Source: Pseudoalteromonas sp. EB27
GTDB lineage: Bacteria; Pseudomonadota; Gammaproteobacteria; Enterobacterales; Alteromonadaceae
DNA: 64,000 nt
Reading direction: 5' to 3'
Assembly (NCBI RefSeq): GCF_001974875.1
Contig: NZ_MTQD01000005.1
Location: 62,001 to 126,000, forward strand
Shown here: positions 26,746 to 36,227 of the stretch, piece by piece
Position numbering within the stretch: the first letter of the stretch is position 1
Layout: each line of letters begins with the position of its first letter
Position numbers and translations under genes: made by a program
Notes under the pieces: generated by a model
Seen by the model: only the letters and a program-made list of their open reading frames with translations
Told to the model about the DNA's origin: nothing
The model's database searches: none

Positions 26746-29610
26746 TTAGAATTTTAATGAAAGGCTCGCATGGAAGTAACGACCTAACGAATCGTAGTAA
26801 CCAGCAATAGCATTTGCGTTTGTTGATAATGAACCACCAACTAGAGGTGCTTCTTTATCCATAACGTTGTTAACACCTACTAATAAAGACGTGTAATCAT
26901 TAATAGTAAATGTACCTTTAAGGTCAATATAGCTTTGTGAGCTAATACCGTCGTCTTGTACTAATGTATCAGCACCAGTGTAATCGTTTACACCGCTGAA
27001 GAAACGCCATTTAGCAGTAGCTCTCCACCAGCTGCCAGTATCGTAGCTAGCTGATACAACATGACGCCATTCTGGTTGAGGGAAACAACCGTTATCTAAT
27101 GAGTCAACACAGTCATATACTTCACTTACACCAGGAATATTATCAAATTCCTTAGTTAACATGTAGGTACCAATGATACTAGTTTTTAATGTACCTTCAG
27201 CAATTTCCATATCGTAGTTTGCGCTTAAATCGATACCTTCGTAATGGATATTACCTAAGTTAGTATTTGTAGCAACAACTTGGCCAGAACCTATCCAAAG
27301 GCTACCACTACCAGGTGTACGGTCTACGTTATCACAAAATACAGCCGCGCCGCTTTTACCACATTGTGTAACAAGAATTTCTGGGTCAATATTACCAATC
27401 GCGTCTTCAAGTTCAATATCCCAGTAATCGATTGAGAAGTTGAAGTTTTCAAATGGGTTACCAACAACACCTAAAGTAATAGTATCAGCGATTTCTGGAG
27501 ATAAATCTGGGTTACCACCAAACAGAGCATTATATTGATCCGCAGGGCTCTTACCTACATTGCCGTACTGGCTTGCAGAAACACCTGTATTTGCACACTC
27601 AGCTGCTGATAAAGTTGGTGTACCAGCACATGGATCTGTACCTGCCCATAAACCAGTGCTTTGTTGAGCAAATAACTCACCATTGTTTGCTGCACGAACT
27701 GCACGGTTGTAGCTTGAACGAATTTTCCAATCGCTAGTTACATCCCAGTTCATTGCCACTTTATAAGTCGGCTCAGCACCTGAAGTGCTATAGTCTGACC
27801 AACGGTAGCCTAATTCAACAAGTAAACTTTCAACTAACGGTAAATCTTCAACGATTGGTAGGCTAAGCTCACCAAACACTTCACGTACTTGATAACCACC
27901 ATTTAAACTCTTAGTAGTACCACCTTGGCCAAGTAGTAGACCTTGTGCGTATACTTCATCAGCTGTTCTACTGAATGTTTCTTCACGATACTCTGCACCA
28001 AATACTGCAGCAACTGGGTACTCTGAAGATGGAAGTGAGAAATCGAATTCGCCAGTAACAAAACCACTTACAATCAATTGCTCAGTAACACCGTTCAAAA
28101 TTGCCGTACCAGTAAGTGACTGTGCAGCTTCTTCAGTTACACCATCAAACTGAAAAACATCATATGGGATACAACCAGAAGTCGCGCTACAATCTTCACC
28201 ATTTGCTGATAAAGCGGTGATTATACGCGGACCAAAGAAGTCATTTTCATATGCTGAAGAAGATGAAGTAGAACCGTATTGAGCAAATGCTTCGTAAGAC
28301 CAAAGGTCGTTAATTTCGCCTTTACTACCTAATACTAAACGGAAAGAGTTATGTTCAAGGCTGTCTGCACGAGCACCACCTTCAACGTTACGCTTACCAA
28401 TATAAGTTGCAAACTGATCGCCAGAAGTCAAACCAAAGCGCTCAGTTAGTTGTGCACGTTGTGTATCATTTAGTAATGGGCTATCAAAATCAATCGAGTA
28501 ATTATCATTAAAGAACGTACCAGACTCAGCAATTTGCGCTGTAGTGCGGTTACGCATAAACATTGCTTCCATAAACGGACGGAAGCTATCATTGATTTCG
28601 TAGTTAGCAAACATGCCTAATGTATGACGTTCATCAGGACGCATAAAGTGGTTAATTGGCGCATAGTTATATGTATTACCAACTGAAGGAATAAAGCTGC
28701 TATCTTGACCTAGAGTCCAGTATTCGTATTGGCCTTCGCCAAAATCTACAACACCGTCAGCATTAGGAGCTGAGATATAGAAGTTAGGGTTAACAGCATT
28801 ACCTGAACCGCCACAAGCTGTGCCAGCTGCATTTAGAGCACAAGATGAGTAATCACGAGCACCTTGGCGTAATTCGTTTTGTCTGTTGTAAGTAAAGTAA
28901 GCTACTGCATGGCCCTTACCGCTATCGAATGCACCACCTAAAGTCGCAGCAAAATCAAATGACGCACCATCAAGACCAGTATTACCTTCTTCATAGTCAA
29001 AGCCAGCATCATCCATTAGGCCTTGCATGTATTCATTATCGTTATTATGTTGGTAAGCAGTTGTACCTACATTAACTTCAAAACCTTCAAACTGATCGTT
29101 CATTACAAAGTTTACAACACCAGCAACAGCGTCTGCACCGTAAGTAGATGAACCACCACCAGTCATTACATCTACGCGTTTAATTAGCGCAGCAGGAATT
29201 TGGTTAATATCAGCTGATTGTGTGTATATACCACCAGCTTGCATACGACGACCATTTACAAGAACAAGAGTACGCTGAGGGCCCATACCACGTAAATCAA
29301 GCGTTGCAGTGCCCGAAGCGCCATTTGATTGGAAAGAAGTGTTAGACGCTTCTAGTTGCGGTAAACTATTCATCATGTCTTCAACACGAGTAAAACCTGC
29401 AACAGCAATTTCTTCTGCAGTTGTTACTTGTACTGGGCTAGCTGTTTCCATATCTGTACGTTTGATACGTGAACCAGTAACTTCAATTCGTTCAACTTTA
29501 TCAACTTTTTCTTCTTCAGCAGCAAAAGAACTTGCTGAAAACGCAGCTGTTGAAGCTGTACCAAAAGCTATCGCTAAGCGAACAGCCTTAGAAACTTTAT
29601 TATTTAACAT
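26746..29610 (-). CDS. TonB-dependent outer-membrane receptor (second of the pair)
   Basis: 954 residues. The signal peptide (cleaved near SSFA-AEE) differs from that of the first receptor at only a few positions. Then come VERIEVTGSRIK, a plug domain with LVNGRRMQAGG and the GGGSSTYGADAVAGVVNFVM block, and a 22-strand barrel ending FHASLSLKF. The acidic Tyr-containing stretch GFDYEEGN (about 203-210) lies soon after the plug, probably in the first surface loop, and looks like a tyrosine-sulfation consensus. It is the first gene of a two-gene unit with the TPR-sulfotransferase. The substrate is unknown and no Fur box is seen upstream. Confidence 0.92.
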   Translation of the reverse strand: MLNNKVSKAVRLAIAFGTASTAAFSASSFAAEEEKVDKVERIEVTGSRIKRTDMETASPVQVTTAEEIAVAGFTRVEDMMNSLPQLEASNTSFQSNGASGTATLDLRGMGPQRTLVLVNGRRMQAGGIYTQSADINQIPAALIKRVDVMTGGGSSTYGADAVAGVVNFVMNDQFEGFEVNVGTTAYQHNNDNEYMQGLMDDAGFDYEEGNTGLDGASFDFAATLGGAFDSGKGHAVAYFTYNRQNELRQGARDYSSCALNAAGTACGGSGNAVNPNFYISAPNADGVVDFGEGQYEYWTLGQDSSFIPSVGNTYNYAPINHFMRPDERHTLGMFANYEINDSFRPFMEAMFMRNRTTAQIAESGTFFNDNYSIDFDSPLLNDTQRAQLTERFGLTSGDQFATYIGKRNVEGGARADSLEHNSFRLVLGSKGEINDLWSYEAFAQYGSTSSSSAYENDFFGPRIITALSANGEDCSATSGCIPYDVFQFDGVTEEAAQSLTGTAILNGVTEQLIVSGFVTGEFDFSLPSSEYPVAAVFGAEYREETFSRTADEVYAQGLLLGQGGTTKSLNGGYQVREVFGELSLPIVEDLPLVESLLVELGYRWSDYSTSGAEPTYKVAMNWDVTSDWKIRSSYNRAVRAANNGELFAQQSTGLWAGTDPCAGTPTLSAAECANTGVSASQYGNVGKSPADQYNALFGGNPDLSPEIADTITLGVVGNPFENFNFSIDYWDIELEDAIGNIDPEILVTQCGKSGAAVFCDNVDRTPGSGSLWIGSGQVVATNTNLGNIHYEGIDLSANYDMEIAEGTLKTSIIGTYMLTKEFDNIPGVSEVYDCVDSLDNGCFPQPEWRHVVSASYDTGSWWRATAKWRFFSGVNDYTGADTLVQDDGISSQSYIDLKGTFTINDYTSLLVGVNNVMDKEAPLVGGSLSTNANAIAGYYDSLGRYFHASLSLKF

Positions 29611-29885
29611 TTGATTCTCCCAGAATACTTTTATATTTTTTATATTTTTTTACGATCACTACTTGTTAACAAATAGTAATCATACGTCATGATAATACCA
29701 GCAGCACAACATGGTCAACATATAATTAACTTAATGTTAATTAACAATGTATCCACAGTTAAAATTATTACAATTTAAAATCACAACATTTACATTGTAG
29801 TTGTTTAACAGCACCATTAGTGCATTAAATAAAACTACGGAAGGGTGTTTAAATTCAGGAGGGTTAACTTTTAGCTTATAATCAC

Positions 29886-32225
29886 TTAAAAGAGAGAGGT
29901 TTGGGAGTTCTCTGATAGAGTCACTTGCATTGCACTAAAAATCATTTCGGCTATTGGGTCTAACTGTTTTTTTATATACAAAGAATAATTCAGTTTTTTA
30001 TTTGTATTACTGAGTTCAGGTCCATCAAAAGTGTACACATATTCTATAATTTGCCCTCGTTTCACCTCAAAGTTTGGGTTTGAGGCTTTATATTTTTTAA
30101 CAGCTTGGACATGAGGTGGTATATTCTTTTGATATTCAGTTAAATTTTGCCCTAATCTTTTTCTGTAGATTAATTTATCGTCAAATTCTCCGTTTTGTAA
30201 ACGTCGAGAATAAGAATTAACTAATTCCACTAACAGACTTATTTTATAATCACTACTAAATAAAGCCTCAAACAATTCAACTTGAAACTCCTGAGCGAAC
30301 TCAGTCCAATCACTTCGAACTGCTTCAACACCTTTGAATACAAGCTCGTCGTGATTTTTATTAATTTTCTTACCTACATACCGTTTTTTAGAGCCCATAG
30401 TTTTCCCCCTAATTGTAGGCATAAAAAAGGGGCTGTATAAGGTCTCAAATTCAATTTCCAAAAAGCTCTCTAAGTTGTGGGTCTGATTTATTTCTTGTAC
30501 CCACTGTTGATTGATCTTGATAGCTAATTGTTTACCAATTTCATAACATTGAAGTGTGTCTAAATTGTCATCTAAAGTAATAAATATTGAATCTGTATCA
30601 CCATAAATTACATTGTGCCCGCACTCCTCAATCCACTTTTTTGTAGTTTGCATTATATCGTGCCCACGTAAGGTTATTGAACTTGAAAGACGTGGATCGT
30701 AAAAACGACATCCTCGAGAACCAAGCACTCCATATAAGCTGTTCATAATAATTTTTATAGCCTGCGATAACATAGGTTTTTGGCTATCTTTTGCTTCTTG
30801 CCTTGTTACTGATAAAGTTTTTATAAGAGTTGGTAAATGATTTTTATGTCTTGAAAAAAGTGCATTATTATATCCTGGTATTGCATCTGTTGGATTTAGC
30901 AAACCTTCAATTAAACCAAGAGGGTCAATACAAAAAGTACGCATAATTGATGGATATAGGCTTTTAAAGTCGAGTACAACTACATTTTTATAAAGCCCAG
31001 GTTTTGAAGACATTACATAACCTCCTGGACTATCAAAACTTAAGCCATGTTCTCCTAAATTGGGTGCGACATAACCACTTCGGTGGAGTAAGGGCAGATA
31101 AAGGTTAACAAATGAAGCTACCGAACCGCCCATTCTATGAAGTTCAAGCCCCGTCAATTGACTCCTAACAACAGCAAAATCAAGTAAATTTAATTTGTTA
31201 AAAATACGTAGAACAAGTACACAATCTTGTCTATTGTATTTGGCAAGGGATAACTTATCATCATTAAATTGGCGTTCAATTTCTGCTAGCTGGTCACTTG
31301 AACTGATGAATTTTTTCTCACCAAGCTCCTTAGCTGCTACATTTGACAGGCTAAAGCTGTCATAGTGATAGGTCGCATTTTTTAACGTGTCTATCCCATC
31401 TATAACAACTCTTCCAGGTATAGTTAATCGAGTATAATGACCTACTCGTAATTTTATTTTTTCGTTATTACGCCCAAGACGCAATTCTATACCTAGAGTT
31501 TCAGCTCTGGAGTTAAGAACAGAAAAATCAAACTCAATAACATTCCAACCAATAATAAGATCTGGATCTGTTTGGGCTATAAAATGCTGGAATTTATGTA
31601 AAAGATCGATTTCATCAATGCACCATATTACTTCAATTGCATCATTATATTTAATCGGACTACCAATCATTAAAACACAATCTATGCCATGACCGACCAA
31701 ACCTATCGAGAATAATACCCCTTCTCCGTTACATTCTATGTCTAAAGAAACTGTTTTAAACTTAGGACTTACATCGGGGTTATTTTTAAATTGGCAATTG
31801 GTTAACAACCTATATCCGTCTTTATGTGTAATATCTCCTCTCACCCATATAGAGCCTTTAATAAATCGCTCCATTAAAAAGCGATCTATAGGTCGTATGT
31901 CATCTTCGTATGTCACAATGGCTTCTAAGCTTAGAGCCTTTAACGCATTGTAGTAGTGCTTAAGTGATTTAAAGTAGCAACCAGCCACATTACCTTGCTG
32001 GAAGTTTTTTAATTCTACTGGGACAATGTCAACAGAAACACCTGCGCACTGCAGCACTTTTTCTGCCGTCGTTTTATCCGTTAACTTGATAAAAAAAACA
32101 ACTGACTCTGGTATGCTAATTGTCTTTAATGGCCCTTTTTCAGTTAAAAGCCAAATAACAAAACTTACGCCCAAAGTTGAATCGACTGTTTCTGTAGAGA
32201 GAATAAACCCCGAGTCTAAGTGCAT
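29886..32225 (-). CDS. polB: DNA polymerase II, family B
   Basis: 779 residues from ATG 32225 (E. coli Pol II 783); a TTG 33 bases upstream would add a hydrophobic stretch with no counterpart. The 3'-5' exonuclease domain shows SLDIE (Exo I), GWNVIEFDF (Exo II) and YNRQDC (Exo III). The polymerase motifs are DFKSLYPSIM (A), KIIMNSLYG (B) and YGDTDS (C); all catalytic acids are present. Pol II does translesion synthesis and replication restart. In E. coli it is LexA-controlled, but I see no LexA box upstream here. It is embedded between the receptor and sulfotransferase genes without an evident functional link. Confidence 0.95.
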   Translation of the reverse strand: MHLDSGFILSTETVDSTLGVSFVIWLLTEKGPLKTISIPESVVFFIKLTDKTTAEKVLQCAGVSVDIVPVELKNFQQGNVAGCYFKSLKHYYNALKALSLEAIVTYEDDIRPIDRFLMERFIKGSIWVRGDITHKDGYRLLTNCQFKNNPDVSPKFKTVSLDIECNGEGVLFSIGLVGHGIDCVLMIGSPIKYNDAIEVIWCIDEIDLLHKFQHFIAQTDPDLIIGWNVIEFDFSVLNSRAETLGIELRLGRNNEKIKLRVGHYTRLTIPGRVVIDGIDTLKNATYHYDSFSLSNVAAKELGEKKFISSSDQLAEIERQFNDDKLSLAKYNRQDCVLVLRIFNKLNLLDFAVVRSQLTGLELHRMGGSVASFVNLYLPLLHRSGYVAPNLGEHGLSFDSPGGYVMSSKPGLYKNVVVLDFKSLYPSIMRTFCIDPLGLIEGLLNPTDAIPGYNNALFSRHKNHLPTLIKTLSVTRQEAKDSQKPMLSQAIKIIMNSLYGVLGSRGCRFYDPRLSSSITLRGHDIMQTTKKWIEECGHNVIYGDTDSIFITLDDNLDTLQCYEIGKQLAIKINQQWVQEINQTHNLESFLEIEFETLYSPFFMPTIRGKTMGSKKRYVGKKINKNHDELVFKGVEAVRSDWTEFAQEFQVELFEALFSSDYKISLLVELVNSYSRRLQNGEFDDKLIYRKRLGQNLTEYQKNIPPHVQAVKKYKASNPNFEVKRGQIIEYVYTFDGPELSNTNKKLNYSLYIKKQLDPIAEMIFSAMQVTLSENSQTSLF

Positions 32226-32333
32226 TAATGAAATAAGCCCCGTAATAAAAAACAACAAAAATAAAATATGTAAAGCAGGTTATATTTTATTTCTTTCTAA
32301 GTTAGTCTTAAGAAAAAATAATATGAGCATTCA

Positions 32334-34067
32334 ATGAGCCCTTCTGAAATCATCCAACTCGCTAATAATCTACTTCAACAAAACAAGCTTCAACAAGCTA
32401 AAAAGTTAATATTACCTCTAATTCAAAGTGCACCAGAACACCATCAAGCTTGGCAAATATTAGCCCAAATACATCGACAACTAAAAGAGCAAGAGCAATA
32501 CCAACAAGCCACAAAGCAATATGAGATGATTGCTTGGTTTAACCAGCGTTTAGATAAAGCGAATCAGCATCTATTAAACAAAGAATTAAAGCCAGCAGAA
32601 ACCATTGCCCATGAGTTGCTCAATCTTGTTACGAATGAATACCGTGTTTTAGTGTTATTAAGTAAAATAGCTTTTCAAGCAAGCGACTTAAAAACGTATT
32701 TGGCTATTACTTCTCATAATATAAATATAAACAATACAAAATCAGCCGCTTATGATGCGCACATTGAAGCATTATTTAATACAAAGCAATATTTAGAACT
32801 AATCTCCTTTTATAATAGGTCGACCACATTAGTTACTTTACTACCAAAATCCCAAAGTTTACTCGCTGCTGCCTATGTAAAAATGATGGACTTCAAAAAT
32901 GCATTTCTAAATTACCAATCTTTGCTAAATAAAAATTATCACCCCGCATATTGCAATTTAAGACTTGGGAACATAGAAAAGATAGTTGGAAATAATCAAA
33001 GTGCGATTGCATTTTATTGCAAAGCAATAAAACTAGCTCCTCATATAGGTGAAGCCTATTGGAACTTAGCAAACTTAAAAACATATACTTTCACTCAGCT
33101 AAATGTAGCTAATTTAGAACAGCAGATAACAATAGACTCAAATAAATTAAATAAAGCACAACTTCACTTTGCTTTAGCTAAGGCATACGAACAGCAAAAT
33201 CGATACGAAGATGCCTTTTTACAGCTAAAAATAAGTAACGATTTACAAAAGTCACTTACTCCTTACATTACTAACGACTTTAATGAACGCTGTAAAAACT
33301 ACATAACTAAAAAAGCTGCCAATGAAGTACTTCCTTTAAGCGAGAGTGAAGTCCAGCTAATATTTATTGTAAGCCTGCCAAGAAGTGGCTCTACACTTAT
33401 TGAACAAATACTAGCATCGCATAGCCATGTTGACGCCAGCTATGAATTATCAGAAATCAACTCTATTGCAGTAGAGTTAGAAAACCTTCAAATAAAAAGC
33501 AACGTACCTTATAAACTAAGTAGTTTGACTCAAGAACACTTGGCAGGATTAGCCAAGCGCTATTTGAAATTCATTGAACCGTTGCGCAATAACAAACCTT
33601 ACTTTATTGATAAACAACCAGTCAACTTTCAGCATATTGCTCTTATCAAAACTTTGTTCCCTAATGCAAAAATAATCGATGTACAACGTGACAAAAAAGC
33701 AACAGCATGGAGCCTTTATAAGCACTCATTTTCACAAGGTCATAGTTATAGCTATGATCAAGAAGATTTAGCTCACTACATGAATGAATATTACAAGTTG
33801 ATGACGCACTGGCATACCGTATACCCAGACGAAATATATACGATTAATTATGAGAACTTAGTAAATAACTTTACCGAAACGGTTAATGCTTTATTTCAAC
33901 ATTGCAATTTAGTAGTGGAGCAAGCGTGTTATGAGTTTTATAATAATCAACGCCCTGTTTTAACTCCCAGTTCAGAACAAGTACGTAAACCCATTTACAA
34001 AGAAGCGCTGACTGATTGGAAAAACTATGCAAATCATCTTACCCCACTGCTTAATAGGCTAAATTAA
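32334..34067 (+). CDS. TPR-sulfotransferase, second copy
   Basis: 577 residues. Residues 1-320 are TPR-type helices; the C-terminal sulfotransferase domain has the PAPS loop LPRSGSTLIEQ (348-358), the YELSEI acid motif, FIDKQPVNFQ, the 3'-phosphate site VQRDKKATAWSLYKHSF, and a VRKPIY motif near the end that is shared with the copy at 25034-26686 (VRKPLY). A cytosolic enzyme using PAPS is expected; the acceptor is unknown. It is divergent from polB and about 6 kb away from the other copy, so it is an older paralogue rather than a recent tandem duplicate. Confidence 0.85.
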   Translation: MSPSEIIQLANNLLQQNKLQQAKKLILPLIQSAPEHHQAWQILAQIHRQLKEQEQYQQATKQYEMIAWFNQRLDKANQHLLNKELKPAETIAHELLNLVTNEYRVLVLLSKIAFQASDLKTYLAITSHNININNTKSAAYDAHIEALFNTKQYLELISFYNRSTTLVTLLPKSQSLLAAAYVKMMDFKNAFLNYQSLLNKNYHPAYCNLRLGNIEKIVGNNQSAIAFYCKAIKLAPHIGEAYWNLANLKTYTFTQLNVANLEQQITIDSNKLNKAQLHFALAKAYEQQNRYEDAFLQLKISNDLQKSLTPYITNDFNERCKNYITKKAANEVLPLSESEVQLIFIVSLPRSGSTLIEQILASHSHVDASYELSEINSIAVELENLQIKSNVPYKLSSLTQEHLAGLAKRYLKFIEPLRNNKPYFIDKQPVNFQHIALIKTLFPNAKIIDVQRDKKATAWSLYKHSFSQGHSYSYDQEDLAHYMNEYYKLMTHWHTVYPDEIYTINYENLVNNFTETVNALFQHCNLVVEQACYEFYNNQRPVLTPSSEQVRKPIYKEALTDWKNYANHLTPLLNRLN

Positions 34068-34116
34068 TAAACAAGCTGCTTGTAGTTACACCCTTATAAC
34101 TCTAAAATCCATAGCA

Positions 34117-34132
34117 CTGTAATTATATACAT
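34117..34132 (+). promoter_or_regulatory. LexA-like SOS box before dinG
   Basis: CTGT-aattatat-ACAT differs at one half-site base from the LexA core CTGT-N8-ACAG and has the AT-rich centre typical of SOS boxes. It lies 20 bases before the dinG start. dinG is a LexA target in E. coli, which supports the call. Confidence 0.5.
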
Positions 34133-34151
34133 ACTTTAGGTAAATCATCCC

Positions 34152-36227
34152 ATGCTTTCTGACTCACTAAAAAAAACAATTAGGCAAGTACACCAGCATG
34201 TGGCTAGTAACCTAAACGATTATCGCCCTCGCAGCAGCCAAAACTACCTTGTAGCTGAAATAGCAAAAACCCTTGCAGGCGAATACCATAAAAAGCAGCG
34301 CATATGCGTAATTGAAGCTGGCACCGGTACAGGAAAGTCTCTTGCCTATTGTTTAGGCGCATTACCGCTTGCCTTAGCGCAAAAAAAGAAGCTCGTTATT
34401 TCTACCGCAACCGTTGCACTGCAAGAACAATTAATAGCAAAAGAACTGCCATTTTTTAAAAAGCATTCAGGCCTCGACTTTAAATTTGATTTGGTAAAAG
34501 GTCGCCATCGTTATATTTGTGCCCACAAATTACATAATGCTGTAAACGGCGATAGCCAAACACAAATGGACTTTATGCCAACGCTTACTTCACCACTGAG
34601 CACAATGGAAACCAAGTGTTTGAATGATCTATATAACGCCTATGTTAATAAAAAATGGCAAGGCGATAGAGACAGCTGGGCCGATACTGTACCCGATAGA
34701 GTGTGGAACTTAATAGCCTGCGATAAACACTCTTGCCAACGCCAAATGAAAGCACACCAAACGTGTCCGTTTCAGCTTGCTCGTAACCAGCTTATGCAAA
34801 TGGATGTGCTGGTAATTAATCACTCTTTATTACTTGCCGATTTAGACTTAGGCGGTGGTAAAATTTTACCAGAACCCGACAACACCATTTATGTTATTGA
34901 TGAAGCGCATCATTTAGCGCACATCACACGCGACTTTTCATCTGCTGCAGCAACAATTAAAGGCACCATAGAATGGCTTGATAAACTCACTAAATTTAGC
35001 GGAAAAATGGCTAAAATTTTAGTGGGGCAAAGAGCTATTGGCCAAAACTTTAAACTTTGCGACAGCATTAATGACGCGAATAAAGATTTAAAAGTAGTGC
35101 GCGATATTCTTGATAATGCCGACTTTGAATACTCAAAAGATGATACTTATCGTTTTGAGCACGGTGAAATCCCAGAATCATTGCACAGTAAAGCGAAAGA
35201 CATAAGCGAAGCCACGCAAGATGCGCTGCGCTGTTTGAACAAAATGCACGACACCCTTACCCAAGATGTGAGCGATGGCGATATAAAACCTTACGTTGCC
35301 GACCCCATATTGGGCGAAAGCGGACAATACATAAACAGGTTAGAGCAACTAAACAAACTATGGTTTAGTTACGCAAAAAAAGGCGAAGGTGCTCCTCATG
35401 CACGGTGGATAAAACGCCTTGAATACAAAAGCCATCACGATCACCTATTAAGCGACTGCCCTATCGAAGTAGGTTACTACCTAAAAGATAAATTGTGGCG
35501 AGAATGCGCGGGCGCTGTTTTATGTTCGGCCACATTAAGCGCGTTGGGTTCATTTGATCACTTTGCCTACGAAACAGGACTTGCTAAAGAAGAAGGCGTT
35601 AAATTTATTAAAGTACCTTCTCCATTTGATTACCCCAAACAAGCCACTTTACGTATTCCAGTATCAAAAGTAGAACCTACCGATAAAGACTTTAGTGATC
35701 ACTTAGCTAAAACATTACCAGAGTACATAAATGATAAAAAAGCGAACCTTGTACTATTCGCTTCTTACTGGCAAATGGACCACGTAACAAAGTTTCTTAG
35801 AACAAAAGGTTTTAACTTATTAGTACAAGGTGAAATGTCGCGAGAAGCATTGCTTAAATTACACACTAAAAATGTAGACGAAGGCAAAGGCAGCATTTTA
35901 TTTGGAACACAAAGCCTTTCGGAAGGTCTTGATTTGCCTGGAAAATATTTAGAGAACTTAATAATTACTAAAATTCCGTTTGCTGTACCTACTTCGCCAA
36001 TAGAAGAAGCGCAAGCAGAGTTTGTACAAAGCAAAGGTGGCAACCCGTTTTTAACGATTACCGTACCAGACGCCGCAAAGAAATTGGTGCAAAGCTGTGG
36101 TAGACTGCTGCGAAAAGAGAGTGATGAAGGCTGTATTACTATTCTCGATAGACGCTTAGTTACTAAGCGGTACGGTAAAGCCATGCTCGACACCCTACCA
36201 CCTTTTAAAAGACAAATAGATTATTAA
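34152..36227 (+). CDS. dinG: ATP-dependent DNA helicase DinG
   Basis: 691 residues, close to E. coli DinG (716). The Walker A motif EAGTGTGKS is near 56-64 and DEAH near 251. The iron-sulfur cluster cysteines fit the ICAHKL, LIACDKHSC and HQTCPF segments. The C-terminal helicase motifs include FGTQSLSEGLDLPG and QSCGRLLRKESDEG. It is a 5'-3' helicase of the XPD-like SF2 group that unwinds D-loops, R-loops and G-quadruplexes in damaged DNA. The stop overlaps the start of the next gene by one base, so the transporter gene is co-translated. Confidence 0.94.
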   Translation: MLSDSLKKTIRQVHQHVASNLNDYRPRSSQNYLVAEIAKTLAGEYHKKQRICVIEAGTGTGKSLAYCLGALPLALAQKKKLVISTATVALQEQLIAKELPFFKKHSGLDFKFDLVKGRHRYICAHKLHNAVNGDSQTQMDFMPTLTSPLSTMETKCLNDLYNAYVNKKWQGDRDSWADTVPDRVWNLIACDKHSCQRQMKAHQTCPFQLARNQLMQMDVLVINHSLLLADLDLGGGKILPEPDNTIYVIDEAHHLAHITRDFSSAAATIKGTIEWLDKLTKFSGKMAKILVGQRAIGQNFKLCDSINDANKDLKVVRDILDNADFEYSKDDTYRFEHGEIPESLHSKAKDISEATQDALRCLNKMHDTLTQDVSDGDIKPYVADPILGESGQYINRLEQLNKLWFSYAKKGEGAPHARWIKRLEYKSHHDHLLSDCPIEVGYYLKDKLWRECAGAVLCSATLSALGSFDHFAYETGLAKEEGVKFIKVPSPFDYPKQATLRIPVSKVEPTDKDFSDHLAKTLPEYINDKKANLVLFASYWQMDHVTKFLRTKGFNLLVQGEMSREALLKLHTKNVDEGKGSILFGTQSLSEGLDLPGKYLENLIITKIPFAVPTSPIEEAQAEFVQSKGGNPFLTITVPDAAKKLVQSCGRLLRKESDEGCITILDRRLVTKRYGKAMLDTLPPFKRQIDY

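Noticed and set aside
29886..32225. polB as part of a mobile or phage replication module
   Set aside because: Length, motifs and N-terminus fit chromosomal DNA polymerase II, and no phage, integrase or terminal repeats are around it.
32226..32333. LexA box before polB
   Set aside because: No CTGT-N8-ACAG-like palindrome was found in the divergent gap.
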